Shown here: in pieces, positions 25,022 to 34,482 of the stretch
Layout: every line of letters starts with the position of its first letter
Position numbering within the stretch: position 1 is the stretch's first letter
Assembly (NCBI GenBank): GCA_041671045.1
Contig: JBAZCF010000005.1
Coordinates: 120,871 to 184,870, forward strand
Source of the DNA: Parachlamydiales bacterium
GTDB taxonomy: Bacteria > Chlamydiota > Chlamydiia > Chlamydiales > JABDDJ01
Direction of reading: 5' to 3'
DNA length: 64,000 nucleotides
The notes under the pieces: generated by a model
Databases searched by the model: none
Told to the model about the DNA's origin: nothing
Seen by the model: only the letters and a program-made list of their open reading frames with translations
Made by a program: the position numbers and the translations under genes

Positions 25022-27208
25022 ATGAAAAAATGTTTTTTGAGTTCATTGTTTGTGGTTTCAATGATAATGGAATTATCGTTGACAGCGGCCCCAATGTCTC
25101 AACCTATGATAGTCCAACGCAGAATCACCTATTCTCCGCAGAAGAATGTAGCTCCTAGCACTCCTGTTGAAGATGTCATCTATTTAACTGACGGATCAAA
25201 AATTCAGGGGCACCTTACGGTTCTTCCTCCTTTGATTTATCCATTCGGATCAGTTCCTTTTAGAATTCAAGATGCTAAGAACGTGAAATTTTCCACTGAC
25301 CAAGGCACATGGAAAATGTACATCGAAAATATCGATGGAACGAATTTTATCTCAGATTTTACGGACGGTAGCGCTATAGAAGTTAAGGGCTCCGATGGTG
25401 AAATGCGTCAAATCCCTTTTATAGATATCATTTCGATCGATTTGAATTCTAATCGTTCGCATGTGAAACCGGCCCAGGGGCCGCAGATGTTTATGGTAGG
25501 ATTCAAAGACGGTTCTTTGATACCGGTGCGTCTGCAGGATGCGACATTGAGTGTTAACGATGGTCAGAAAGATTATGATCTCCCTCTGCTGTCCGTTGTA
25601 GATGTGATAAATGATGGCGGTTTGCATGGAATTGTTCTTACGAAAGAAGGGGAGTACAAGCATATTCCATTAGCAATATTGAAAAGCCAGACATTACCTG
25701 TAACGATCACTGGCGATAACAAAGTTACGCAGCTCAATTGGAGCGATATAATAAGGGTCTATAAGCATAATTCAGCAGAATTTGCTAAAGGCCTTCCTCC
25801 TATCAAGCAGAATAATATAACTCCTAGTCAAACTGCTTCTCCTGTCAAGACTGTTAATGCACCGGCAAATACATCACCTGCAGAAGAGCCACGTCCCGTA
25901 CCTAGGGTTGTCACGTCCGTGTCAAAAGATGTGCTTTTTGTTCCGGAGCAGTCTACAGCTGCTCCTGAGATTTTTCCTGTGAATACGCCGCCTGCGATGC
26001 CTGAAAGGCGTTCACCTATTGCCCCTATTCCAAAAACCGGGGGTACGAGTCCTTCTGCACCTTTACCCGTGTACCCTGCAGTGCCTGTACAATCAAAACC
26101 TGTTTTAAATAATGAGCCGGTAAAACCTTTAGACAATAAAGGGGATAATTCCCTAGCTTTAGAAACGGGGACATATTTGATTGTGCCAACAATAAGAGAG
26201 GATAGCGGTGCTACCAATTATACCGTTGTGGGAAGAATTCCTGTCGACAATCCTACTGCTGGTGCTAAAATATCCTCTCAGCCTTCGGATATCTCTCTTA
26301 TTGGTGAATCTATAACTTACGTACCCAAAAAGAGGGATCCATTAAGAAGCAGCGAAGAGGAAGAAAACGATGCTGCCCAAAGTGTGGAATCGCCTACTGA
26401 AGTAAAGAATGAAATTCAGTTTACAGCACTGGAAGAAAAGCAGAAAAAGTATTTTGTTGCGAAAGGAGGAGCCGTAAGGAAACCGCTTTTAGCGCAGTCT
26501 TGTGTATTAAGGGATGAGCCTCTAGTGGCTATGACCCAACCTTCTGAGTTGATCACAAAACATAGTACAGACAGTTACAAAGATAGCGATGGCTACTACA
26601 AGGTCCCTGCTGTTAAGATAGTCCCAGAATCAATTGAAGATGATGAACAAGACCTATCGCATGATCCGGATTTAGCGGGTATGGTTTTCATCAATGAGCA
26701 GGAAGTTGCTTGCGCGGCAGAGGGTGATTTGCCTGAATCGCAAGAGGCGGCAAGGGCGTTTTATATTGATAAGTATCCTGTAACAAATAAGCAATACTAT
26801 AGGTTTGTCAAATCGGAAAACTATCCAAGACCCAAGGCATGGCCTGCGGGACGCATTCCTAAGGGACAGGATCTTCAGCCGATTACTAGTATTTCGTATC
26901 AGGATGCCCTGGCTTATGCGGAATGGGCTGGTAAGAAATTACCTTCTTCTTCTGAATGGTGTAGAGCCAATAATAGCCACCTAATAAAATTTTCTACAAA
27001 AAGGGCCATCAAAGAGTGGACATCCACAGAGTTTGTGGCTCAAAATGATTCGAGAGTAGAGAAAAACTGGATGAAGCAGAACAATGTGGATTTAGCGCGC
27101 GAAGTATACAGGGCGGTCATTGGCGGCGAAATCGTAGGTGCAGTGCCTGTGCCTGAGGGTGATTTTTCACCAAGTATCGGTTTCCGTACAGCCCTTATGG
27201 CGGAATAG
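25022..27208 (+). CDS. Exported protein with C-terminal formylglycine-generating-enzyme-like domain
   Basis: ATG 25022 follows TTAGGGAAA and begins a signal peptide (KKCFLSSLFVV...). TTG 24992 and ATG 25007 are possible but would place extra residues before it. The mature protein has a beta-rich N-terminal domain (about 30-275) and a long Pro/Thr/Ser-rich linker (about 275-380). A C-terminal SUMF1/FGE-like domain (about 550-730) carries MVFINEQEV, FYIDKYPVTNKQYYRFV, ALAYAEWAGKKLPSSSEW and SIGFRTA. The domain is compact, and I do not see the paired catalytic cysteines of true FGE, so a C-type-lectin-like binding role is more likely than catalysis. Confidence 0.8.
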   Translation: MKKCFLSSLFVVSMIMELSLTAAPMSQPMIVQRRITYSPQKNVAPSTPVEDVIYLTDGSKIQGHLTVLPPLIYPFGSVPFRIQDAKNVKFSTDQGTWKMYIENIDGTNFISDFTDGSAIEVKGSDGEMRQIPFIDIISIDLNSNRSHVKPAQGPQMFMVGFKDGSLIPVRLQDATLSVNDGQKDYDLPLLSVVDVINDGGLHGIVLTKEGEYKHIPLAILKSQTLPVTITGDNKVTQLNWSDIIRVYKHNSAEFAKGLPPIKQNNITPSQTASPVKTVNAPANTSPAEEPRPVPRVVTSVSKDVLFVPEQSTAAPEIFPVNTPPAMPERRSPIAPIPKTGGTSPSAPLPVYPAVPVQSKPVLNNEPVKPLDNKGDNSLALETGTYLIVPTIREDSGATNYTVVGRIPVDNPTAGAKISSQPSDISLIGESITYVPKKRDPLRSSEEEENDAAQSVESPTEVKNEIQFTALEEKQKKYFVAKGGAVRKPLLAQSCVLRDEPLVAMTQPSELITKHSTDSYKDSDGYYKVPAVKIVPESIEDDEQDLSHDPDLAGMVFINEQEVACAAEGDLPESQEAARAFYIDKYPVTNKQYYRFVKSENYPRPKAWPAGRIPKGQDLQPITSISYQDALAYAEWAGKKLPSSSEWCRANNSHLIKFSTKRAIKEWTSTEFVAQNDSRVEKNWMKQNNVDLAREVYRAVIGGEIVGAVPVPEGDFSPSIGFRTALMAE

Positions 27209-27232
27209 ATCAAACCCAAGCTAGGTTTGAAT

Positions 27233-27280
27233 TTATGGCAAAGACAAGAGGACGCATCGACCGCAATGTCTTTGCCATAA
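27233..27280. terminator. Bidirectional hairpin between convergent genes
   Basis: A 14-bp perfect stem TTATGGCAAAGACA / TGTCTTTGCCATAA (27233-27246 and 27267-27280) encloses a 20-base loop. It lies between the exported FGE-like gene and the convergent small gene, so it can end both transcripts, although the loop is long and T-tracts are short. Confidence 0.6.
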
Positions 27281-27292
27281 GTATCAAGGGAT

Positions 27293-27766
27293 TTAAGCCT
27301 GTAGAGGCTTTTCAATAAAAAGGCTGTATTGGATGTCATTGTGGTTATTAATAAAGGGATAAGCACAACGTACGCAATACGCCATATCATTGACTTCATT
27401 CCAAACAAAGAACACGAAAGAATTGCCCATAAACTTTGGAGCATGCATTTTGGCTAAATTTGCTTTGCCATATTTTGTAGCTATTAGGGTGTCTTTAGTT
27501 TGAAGATACTCTCTGATGAATACGTTGGGGTCAGTAATAACACGGAACGTTTCTCCGGTAAAAAGAAAATTAGCGCAGCGGGCAAGTGCGCCGGGATGAT
27601 GGATGAGCTCCGGAAAAGTTACCACGAGTTTATTCAGCGAATAGAAAGGGATATCTTCGACCTCTATACGTCGATTATCGGGGGAATCACCTTTACAAAG
27701 ATAAGAAAGGGATCCCACGGGGATGATTTTTTTTGGCAGATCCAAATAACTATTATTTTTTAACAT
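27293..27766 (-). CDS. Uncharacterised protein, partner of the papain-like protein
   Basis: The 157-residue product has no recognised family, signal peptide or membrane helix. It has several aromatic and Cys residues (AYCVRCAYPF near residue 130). AAGGAG precedes the ATG by 8 bases. The start overlaps the end of the upstream large gene by 14 bases, so both are made together. A small acidic-to-neutral protein coupled to a large secreted-type protein could be a dedicated chaperone or immunity-like partner, but this is inference from position only. Confidence 0.72.
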   Translation of the reverse strand: MLKNNSYLDLPKKIIPVGSLSYLCKGDSPDNRRIEVEDIPFYSLNKLVVTFPELIHHPGALARCANFLFTGETFRVITDPNVFIREYLQTKDTLIATKYGKANLAKMHAPKFMGNSFVFFVWNEVNDMAYCVRCAYPFINNHNDIQYSLFIEKPLQA

Positions 27767-30716
27767 GGCTAGTCTCCTTATCTAAGAAGAAAGGTTCATA
27801 AATTTCCCATTCGTGATCCTGCAGCCAAACCATCTGGTCTGCGGCAGAAAGATTCTTTCCATTATCCATGGCTTCCCAGATTTCCAGCTTTCCATTTCCT
27901 GGATTCACTACAAAGCAAAAATGGACGTCGTGTGCGCCTTCATACCAGTTAGTGTCAGCAAAATGAACGGCGCTATTCTCAAGGCCGAGTTTCATGTTAG
28001 GTTGTAGGGATGTGTAGATATGAGTGTCTATCTTGCGCATCCACATCGACAGGATGCGTGATGTATTAGGCTGTATGCGCTGCAATATCCCTTTAATGTG
28101 ATAGCGGAATTCTTTGATAGTTACGTTATGCGGTATGGTGATGTACTGGTCAAGGAAAGCCTGCGTATTTTTAGAAGAGACTATTTTTTTTAAGGTGAGG
28201 TCAATGAGTGCCCTTTTCATTTGGGCATCGATAGGGCTTGCTGCGATGGTTTTTCCTGGCTTGAGGACGCAATCTTGTAACCAAGCATTGGTGTCGGCCC
28301 CTTTTTCAAAACCTTTTAAAAGGGACGGATGTCCTAGCATAAGGGAAAAAGAGTGTAGTCCTTGTGTCCTGACCGGAGTTAGAAGGTAAGGGTTTGTTTT
28401 CGAGTGGTCGTGGTTATGTTCCGAGCAAGCCTGGCCTAATTGCAGAATTTTCTGCAGTAAGTTTGGCGCTGAAAGAGGGGTGAACTTTTCAGTTGTCGGC
28501 AGCTGGCTCGACTCTAAGTATACTTGCAGTATTTTTTTGGGGTTATTACCTCCACGTATTAACCAGGGTGTATATTTTAGATCATCAACTTTTTTCAGCG
28601 GGTTTTTTAAACGATTATTTCTAACGTTGATATTCTTGATGGTTTCATTTAAGAAATATTCACTTTCAAACAGGGTTTGTACTGTCACAGTAAAAAGCTC
28701 TAGCCATTGTATCACACGCATATTCCCCTGTTCTTTGATCTTGGCCAGCACAAGAAGTGCATGTTTTTGTATCAATGCGTTAAACAGCTCCGAAGAGTCT
28801 ATCTTTGTCCATTTATCGGGAGAAATCGAATCATTTCTATCAAATAGGACAAAGCCCCCTTTTTTAGAATGTTGATCGTTCCCGATGCTCGCATTATCAA
28901 TAGATCTGTCGTACAGAAATCGTAAGGATTTATTGAGCTCGTCATTCAAATACACATTAAATAATTCAATTAGTGGTTTAGGAAAGGGGGGTGTGATCTT
29001 ATGGATATTCTCAATAAGCACTGTAAGTATTGTTACAATGACGGTAGATTTCAAAATGCCGCTTTCATTTGCCTCTGCCATTCCGGCAATTGAGCTAACC
29101 CATGCCATAAGCAAAGGAGATGTTTCTTCCTCTTCAAAGGCTTTAATCCCTTTATATTGAATTTCAGGACTAACACTGAACGACCTGATGATATCAAGGG
29201 GTTTCACTGTAAGAGGAAGCTCTACTGTTGTTTTAGCAGATAACTGTTGTAAATAAGCCTCAATAGCTGATTTAACATCTTTGATCCCCATAGCATACGC
29301 AGCAGACTGCAGTCCGGGAGAATCCCATAAATAAGGCTTATTTCCATCGGGGAGCAAACCTTGACCTGTATGAGTGACCAAGACATTCTTATCAATAGAT
29401 TCTGAATAGGACGAAGGAATAAAGGGGAATTGTATGGATATCCCGTCGCAATATTTTGTGAGGTAGCCTTTTTGCAGCAATTCGATAAAGTCTTCCGCAC
29501 ATTCTACGGGCCTGGAGGCAAGCATATTAATTGCTAGGAAGGTTGCAAAGCATGACCCTTCATTTCCTTGCCGCAGATGTGAAAATAGAGCTGTCAGGGC
29601 GGTGAAGGCTGCGCTCCTTTTTTGAGAGGTAGAGTTTTCGTGTAAGCCTCTATCATTAAGGGTATTGAGGATAGGCTGGTGAAGTGTTGTTGGATTGAGT
29701 GAATTCACGATAGAACGTAATTTGGGAGTAGACTGCAAAAGGTTCATCTTCAATTGCAATTCCATGTCGGAATTGACTAATTCCTCGCTTACAATATGAA
29801 TAAGACCTGTATTAATAGTACCATCTTGCAGTAGCAGAAGATCGGATGTTTCTTTTATTAGTTTATTGCGTCTTGCCAGATCCGGAGATTGAAGTCCGCT
29901 GAAAAGATGCTTTTGGCAGTTTTGCTTAATTTTTAACTTTGATTGGTCAATCACGTTTTGGACATTATCACTAAGCCATTCTATAAGGCTATTACCTTGA
30001 AAAAGTTTCACACGTTCAATAAGTGTTACCGGTGATCTGTCAGCAGCAAAAATTAGTTTTCCTAATTCACAGAAGGAGATCTCCAAGCTTCTATGCACCA
30101 GTTCATCCGGAGAGAAAATGGCTGTGGCCTGATGAGCTAGAATCAAGGCTTGTTTCAAAATAAACTCTGCTTGATAGGGAGCACTAATAAATGGAGGTTT
30201 TTCCAGTAATTTTTGCAGGGCTATCAACTGTTCCATTAAGGCCGGATGTCCAACCGACGCAATTTGACGCCAAGGCTGTTCTTTGATCTTATCATGGAGT
30301 ATTTGAAGTGTGGAGTATCCTTCAGCAATCCATTGATTTATTTCGTTAGAGGTATGTCTTGGGACCTCACTAAATGACCCAATGACTCCTCTGCCGGCTG
30401 CTTTTGTGACTTTGGAAAAGAAGCAACGCAATTTTCGTTCGTTAAGGAAATTATCCTTACTTCCTTCTGAATGGGATAAGCGGGACGGAGTAGCCGGAGG
30501 AGGACTTGCATTTTCAATGGACAAAGCTTGTTTTTCGTTTGCCCATTTTAATGTATGTGTGAGTGCGCTTGAATGGGAAACGGATCTTTGATGCTTCAGC
30601 ATGGACTGAGCCACGCCGGTGGAGTTGCTTATAACAACTTCCTTAGTGCAAGTATCCATTGTCACGTGCAACAGACGCTCTTGTGATGTCGATGCTAAAT
30701 CACCTTCCCAAGACAT
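27753..30716 (-). CDS. Large protein with papain-like Cys-His-Asn motif, candidate effector
   Basis: The frame also opens at TTG 30746, but ATG 30716 has GAGG 6 bases upstream, giving 987 residues. The first 380 residues are helical and low in known motifs. RQGNEGSCFATFLA contains C389 in a papain-like context (compare QGxCGSCWAF). Near the C-terminus, EGAHDVHFCFVVNPGNG offers H929/H932 and N938 in the order Cys, His, Asn expected of clan CA peptidases. The intervening 540 residues are unusually long for a papain domain. No signal peptide is seen, so cytosolic action or type III secretion would fit. Function is inferred from motifs. Confidence 0.72.
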   Translation of the reverse strand: MSWEGDLASTSQERLLHVTMDTCTKEVVISNSTGVAQSMLKHQRSVSHSSALTHTLKWANEKQALSIENASPPPATPSRLSHSEGSKDNFLNERKLRCFFSKVTKAAGRGVIGSFSEVPRHTSNEINQWIAEGYSTLQILHDKIKEQPWRQIASVGHPALMEQLIALQKLLEKPPFISAPYQAEFILKQALILAHQATAIFSPDELVHRSLEISFCELGKLIFAADRSPVTLIERVKLFQGNSLIEWLSDNVQNVIDQSKLKIKQNCQKHLFSGLQSPDLARRNKLIKETSDLLLLQDGTINTGLIHIVSEELVNSDMELQLKMNLLQSTPKLRSIVNSLNPTTLHQPILNTLNDRGLHENSTSQKRSAAFTALTALFSHLRQGNEGSCFATFLAINMLASRPVECAEDFIELLQKGYLTKYCDGISIQFPFIPSSYSESIDKNVLVTHTGQGLLPDGNKPYLWDSPGLQSAAYAMGIKDVKSAIEAYLQQLSAKTTVELPLTVKPLDIIRSFSVSPEIQYKGIKAFEEEETSPLLMAWVSSIAGMAEANESGILKSTVIVTILTVLIENIHKITPPFPKPLIELFNVYLNDELNKSLRFLYDRSIDNASIGNDQHSKKGGFVLFDRNDSISPDKWTKIDSSELFNALIQKHALLVLAKIKEQGNMRVIQWLELFTVTVQTLFESEYFLNETIKNINVRNNRLKNPLKKVDDLKYTPWLIRGGNNPKKILQVYLESSQLPTTEKFTPLSAPNLLQKILQLGQACSEHNHDHSKTNPYLLTPVRTQGLHSFSLMLGHPSLLKGFEKGADTNAWLQDCVLKPGKTIAASPIDAQMKRALIDLTLKKIVSSKNTQAFLDQYITIPHNVTIKEFRYHIKGILQRIQPNTSRILSMWMRKIDTHIYTSLQPNMKLGLENSAVHFADTNWYEGAHDVHFCFVVNPGNGKLEIWEAMDNGKNLSAADQMVWLQDHEWEIYEPFFLDKETSHVKK

Positions 30717-30887
30717 AATCAACCTCATATTTTTGGCCCGAGCCAATAGAAATATTTGTTTTGCAAACTGTCTTATGCAAGGCAGCGGTCTTGCCTTAAT
30801 ATTGTTCTATGAGTCAAATTATTGAGTTTAGTGCGCGCTTGAGGGTGTTTGAGCTTATGGCCTAATAAACACTCTCACAGATATATT

Positions 30888-31598
30888 TTATCGAGGCGTC
30901 CCATCCTTGCTTGGTGAGGCAGGAATGGGAGGATTAGAGGGGGGTGCCCCCTTAGCAGGGATAGAGGTGTTATTTCTATCGACTTGCCATTGTTTTAGAC
31001 GGTCCTTAGGACTAAGAGGTGTATTGGTTGCAGGAGCATCGCTTACAATGCTTTCTACACCTAAATAGTTAGGCGGCGATTGTTCCGGTGATAGGAGTTT
31101 CCCTGTAACGGTTATGACGTAATATCCTTTTTCGCTATTATCTAAGACTTGTAATAGATTGGGGTCAAGGCCCGTAGCAGAATAGTTATTTAGATTCGGT
31201 TTAGTTTTAATATTTTCCGGAGGTTTAGGAACTAGTATAAAAGCTGTTTCATCGCCGATCGAAGTTAGAGTTACACGGTTTCCGGTCTTAGTGACTGTTC
31301 CGCGTACAGTCATAGTGACATCTAGCGCTTGAACGCCGGGAGGGCGTAAGACTAATGCAATATTCTGAAATTGGAATCTAGATAAAGGCATCCATCGCAT
31401 TGTTGCAAAGCCGTTCTTGTAGTCAACATCTAAACCGACAGCGCCGGGCATTCTTTTAAAGCCTCTTTCCAGCTGCATATTACAGTTTTCTCTGCAGGCT
31501 TTGCCATCCCAACGTACGGCAATATTCACGATTTCAGCGTGGAGCATGAAGGGGATGAAGAGGAAAAAATAGCTTAAAAAGACGGATATTTTCTTCAT
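30888..31598 (-). CDS. Exported protein with small CxxxC domain
   Basis: A clear signal peptide (KKISVFLSYFFLFIPFMLHA) is followed by a domain with WDGKACRENCNMQLERGF, then VGLDVDYKNGFATMRW. The order of a Cys pair, a helix and beta strands resembles a heavy-metal-associated fold, but the spacing CxxxC differs from the usual CxxC. The C-terminal third is Pro/Ser-rich and disordered (236 residues in all). Metal or redox function is a guess. Its promoter would lie in the 221-base divergent region shared with pyk. Confidence 0.7.
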   Translation of the reverse strand: MKKISVFLSYFFLFIPFMLHAEIVNIAVRWDGKACRENCNMQLERGFKRMPGAVGLDVDYKNGFATMRWMPLSRFQFQNIALVLRPPGVQALDVTMTVRGTVTKTGNRVTLTSIGDETAFILVPKPPENIKTKPNLNNYSATGLDPNLLQVLDNSEKGYYVITVTGKLLSPEQSPPNYLGVESIVSDAPATNTPLSPKDRLKQWQVDRNNTSIPAKGAPPSNPPIPASPSKDGTPR

Positions 31599-31819
31599 GG
31601 AATTACCTTGATGATCAAAAATTTTTCTATACTAAATCGTTAAATGTTCGTCAATTCGAGAAAAGGCATGTCAAAGAGAGTGCACTGTTAAAAACTATCT
31701 TACAAAGAGGAAATTAAGTTATTGTCCTGCGACAAGATTCTTTTAGATTAGGTAATATATATATATTATGAATATTATGGAATTGCTAAGCACTCCGCCT
31801 GGTAAAAGGAAAAAGTGAG

Positions 31820-33580
31820 ATGATCCGCACAAAAATTATTTGTACAATAGGTCCTTCGGTAGCCTCGCTGGAAAAAATTTTGAGCCTCATTGATGCAGGC
31901 ATGAACGTTGCCAGATTAAATTTCAGCCACGGCACACACGAGCAGCATCTCCATTCTATCAACATGCTTAAAGAAGCTCGTCAGACGCGTAATGTCCCCT
32001 TGGCTATAATGTTGGACACCAAAGGTCCAGAAATACGTATCGGAAATATAAAAGACGACCAAGTACAGCTTCAAAAAGGGCAGCTGTGGCTTCTCACCGC
32101 GGAAAATGTAGAAGGCAACGCAGAACAAGTCCACATTGATCCTCCTTACATTCTTAAAGATTTAGAACCCGGTGTCAAAGTTCTTTTTGATGATGGTTAC
32201 ATCAGTTCTGTCGTATTGTCAACATCATCGCATGGCGTTGTTGTACAAATTGAAAATAACGGGATTTTGCGCTCCAAGAAAGGGGTTAATGTCCCAAATG
32301 TATCTCTTTCCCTTCCTGCAGTTACTGACAGAGATATTGAAGACATTCGATTCGGCTGTGAGAACAATATTGATGTCATTGCAGCGTCTTTCGTCCGCTC
32401 AGCTAAACATGTGCTGGGAGTGAAAAAGATCCTGCATGATTTTGGCAAAAGCGAAATATTCGTTATTGCTAAAATCGAGAATCATGAAGGGGTGACAAAT
32501 TTCGATAGCATCTTGCAAGTTTCTGACGGGATTATGATTGCCCGCGGAGATTTAGGAGTGGAAGTCCCTCTCAGTCAAGTGCCTAAGCTGCAGAAAATGA
32601 TGATCCGTAAGTGTTACTTAGCAGGAAAAGTCTCTGTCACTGCAACTCAAATGCTAGAATCCATGATACAGAACCCGCGTCCTACACGCGCTGAAGTGTC
32701 GGACGTAGCGAATGCTATCTATGATGCGTCTTCGGCAGTGATGTTGTCAGGAGAGACAGCTATAGGCAAATATCCGGTAGAAACAGTGAATATGATGCGG
32801 GGTATTATCGAAGAGTCAGAAAAGGATTTTGATAACAGGGCATACTTCAATCTGCATAGTGGACTGGTCTATCATGACGTTCCTTCAGCGGTTAGTTTGG
32901 CGGCTGTAAAGACTTCCTATAGTATCGGAGCAAAGTGTATCTTTACTTTTACAACACGTGGAGCTAGCGCGCGTTTAATAAGCCGCTTACGCCCTAGTCA
33001 GCCTATTATAGCAATGACCACCGATATCAATACCTATCATAAGATGGCCCTTTTTTGGGGAGTGACACCGGCAATTGCGGACAGGATCGACAGCTTATCT
33101 GACGGGTACAGCAAAATAAGCGCTTTAGCATTAGCAGAAAACTACATCACTTATGGCGATTTAGCAGTAGTTACCGCCGGTTCACCTTTCGGTGTTGAAG
33201 GGACGACAAATTCGATAATAGTCGAGAACGTGGGAAATGTTTTAGTAAGAGGGCATTTTGGACATGGCGGGAAAGTTTACGGCAACGTTGCTATGGTTTT
33301 AGATTCAGATTCCCAGCCTGAGTATGGTTTCACGGATAAAATTGTAGTATTAACACAATGTAACGAGAAATACTTACCATTCATCGCGGGTGCGCGTGGG
33401 ATTGTATTACAGAATCATATCGACGATTTAGATTCTGAACTCTATTTGGTTGAAGTAGCAAAAGAAATGGAAAAACCGGTGTTAGTTAGAGCTGACGATG
33501 CGCTTCGCATTTTGAAAGAAGGACAACTTGTGACCCTCGACCCGGTTAGGGCCTTGGTATTCAAGGGCGTTGTTCTATAG
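31820..33580 (+). CDS. pyk: Pyruvate kinase with C-terminal extension
   Basis: Pyruvate kinase makes pyruvate and ATP from phosphoenolpyruvate. The family blocks are present: IICTIGPS at the start, MNVARLNFSHG, MLDTKGPEIRIG, IAKIENHEGV, MIARGDLGVEVP and TATQMLESM. The core ends near residue 480. About 105 further residues resemble the phosphohistidine-like domain appended to pyruvate kinases of Bacillus relatives, but the usual THGGxxSHAA segment is not conserved, so catalysis by the extension is unlikely. AAGGAAAA precedes the ATG. Pyk and uvrA are also near each other in Chlamydia. Confidence 0.97.
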   Translation: MIRTKIICTIGPSVASLEKILSLIDAGMNVARLNFSHGTHEQHLHSINMLKEARQTRNVPLAIMLDTKGPEIRIGNIKDDQVQLQKGQLWLLTAENVEGNAEQVHIDPPYILKDLEPGVKVLFDDGYISSVVLSTSSHGVVVQIENNGILRSKKGVNVPNVSLSLPAVTDRDIEDIRFGCENNIDVIAASFVRSAKHVLGVKKILHDFGKSEIFVIAKIENHEGVTNFDSILQVSDGIMIARGDLGVEVPLSQVPKLQKMMIRKCYLAGKVSVTATQMLESMIQNPRPTRAEVSDVANAIYDASSAVMLSGETAIGKYPVETVNMMRGIIEESEKDFDNRAYFNLHSGLVYHDVPSAVSLAAVKTSYSIGAKCIFTFTTRGASARLISRLRPSQPIIAMTTDINTYHKMALFWGVTPAIADRIDSLSDGYSKISALALAENYITYGDLAVVTAGSPFGVEGTTNSIIVENVGNVLVRGHFGHGGKVYGNVAMVLDSDSQPEYGFTDKIVVLTQCNEKYLPFIAGARGIVLQNHIDDLDSELYLVEVAKEMEKPVLVRADDALRILKEGQLVTLDPVRALVFKGVVL

Positions 33581-33600
33581 ATCTTTAATCGATTCAAAGC

Positions 33601-33617
33601 GTGCAGCAAAGCTGCAC
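33601..33617. terminator. Short hairpin between pyk and the Asp23-like gene
   Basis: A 7-bp perfect stem GTGCAGC / GCTGCAC with an AAA loop lies 20 bases after the pyk stop and just before the convergent Asp23-like stop. It probably acts as a weak bidirectional terminator. Confidence 0.5.
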
Positions 33618-33625
33618 TTCACACT

Positions 33626-34069
33626 CTACTGCCATTCTTCGGAGGAAGCTTCGTTTGTGATAGCTTTTTTGGTGGTATTCACGGGCGTAATGTTTTTAAA
33701 GACAACATGTACGCAGGAAACATGCAAACCCGTAAGGTGTGTAAGTTCTTGAGTGATGGTTGTTTGAATCTCTTCTGCCTTCTCAGGTATGCTAATGCCG
33801 AAGTTAATATTGACTTCGATCTTCACACTAATCGAATGGGATTTATTATCTTGCTCTGTAGATATTCCTTTTATCCCTTCCACGCTGCCGCGATTGAAAA
33901 TGGTATCAATGAAATTTCCTTCGAGCAATGTTATGCCGGGAATTGTTGCAAGGCTTTGTAATACAATGCCTTGAAAAACCTTATTTTCAATATCCCTAAT
34001 AAAAACCGTCTCAGGGAGTTCCAATTCTTTATCAATGGGAGGAGAATAACGTTTGCTTTCTTCTTGCAT
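33626..34069 (-). CDS. Asp23/Gls24-family protein
   Basis: The product shows the Asp23 pattern: an N-terminal ELPETVFIRDIENKVFQGIV, then LATIPGITLLEG, SISVKIEVNINFGISIPEKAEEIQ and LTGLHVSCVHVVFKNI. Asp23 proteins are small envelope-associated or cytoplasmic proteins linked to cell-wall stress in Firmicutes, without known enzyme activity. ATG 34069 is chosen because it gives the usual polar start; a GTG at 34120 and an ATG at 34105 would add 17 or 12 residues. The gene stands downstream of a strong hairpin on its own strand. Confidence 0.85.
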   Translation of the reverse strand: MQEESKRYSPPIDKELELPETVFIRDIENKVFQGIVLQSLATIPGITLLEGNFIDTIFNRGSVEGIKGISTEQDNKSHSISVKIEVNINFGISIPEKAEEIQTTITQELTHLTGLHVSCVHVVFKNITPVNTTKKAITNEASSEEWQ

Positions 34070-34164
34070 AGCTTCACCATAAATCCTTTCAAGCAATATT
34101 AACATCCCAAGAGAACACACGCAAGGACTAAATAGACAGCTAAATACCGGCCGAAACCCTAACC

Positions 34165-34200
34165 CTCAAACTGAAAATGATCCTATATTTTCAGTTTGAG
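34165..34200. terminator. Intrinsic terminator of the DUF502-msrB operon
   Basis: A 14-bp perfect stem CTCAAACTGAAAAT / ATTTTCAGTTTGAG (34165-34178 and 34187-34200) with an 8-base loop follows the small exported protein gene on the minus strand. It would end the transcript that runs from 35491 to 34225. Confidence 0.7.
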
Positions 34201-34224
34201 CGAGAAGTCTCGAACTACATCTAG

Positions 34225-34482
34225 CTATTTGGCTGGATTATTATTCACTGTAGAAGGTGTTTTAACTTGCTTCTTAGGTGCAGGAGCCGTTTTTTGAGCC
34301 GGTGCCAGGGGCGTACCTTCTAACGTATCCATTGTGAAAAATCCGGTATCTTCATAGTAAGGTCCATTTTTGATGTCGTCCTTGTGTGATTGCTGACGCA
34401 AAATGCAGCTTTCACAGACTTTTTCTGCCTGAAGACCCGTAACTAGAAACAAAGCTCCTAAGACTAAAGATAGATATTTCAT
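34225..34482 (-). CDS. Small exported protein (85 aa)
   Basis: An N-terminal signal peptide (KYLSLVLGALFLVTGLQA) precedes a 65-residue mature part with a CxxC pair (KVCESCILRQQ) and a Pro/Ala/Lys-rich tail. AGGAG lies 5 bases before the ATG. The start overlaps the msrB stop by 4 bases, so it is the last gene of a tight operon with msrB and the DUF502 protein. A periplasmic role near thiol chemistry is possible given the CxxC and the msrB link; not a recognised family. Confidence 0.75.
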   Translation of the reverse strand: MKYLSLVLGALFLVTGLQAEKVCESCILRQQSHKDDIKNGPYYEDTGFFTMDTLEGTPLAPAQKTAPAPKKQVKTPSTVNNNPAK

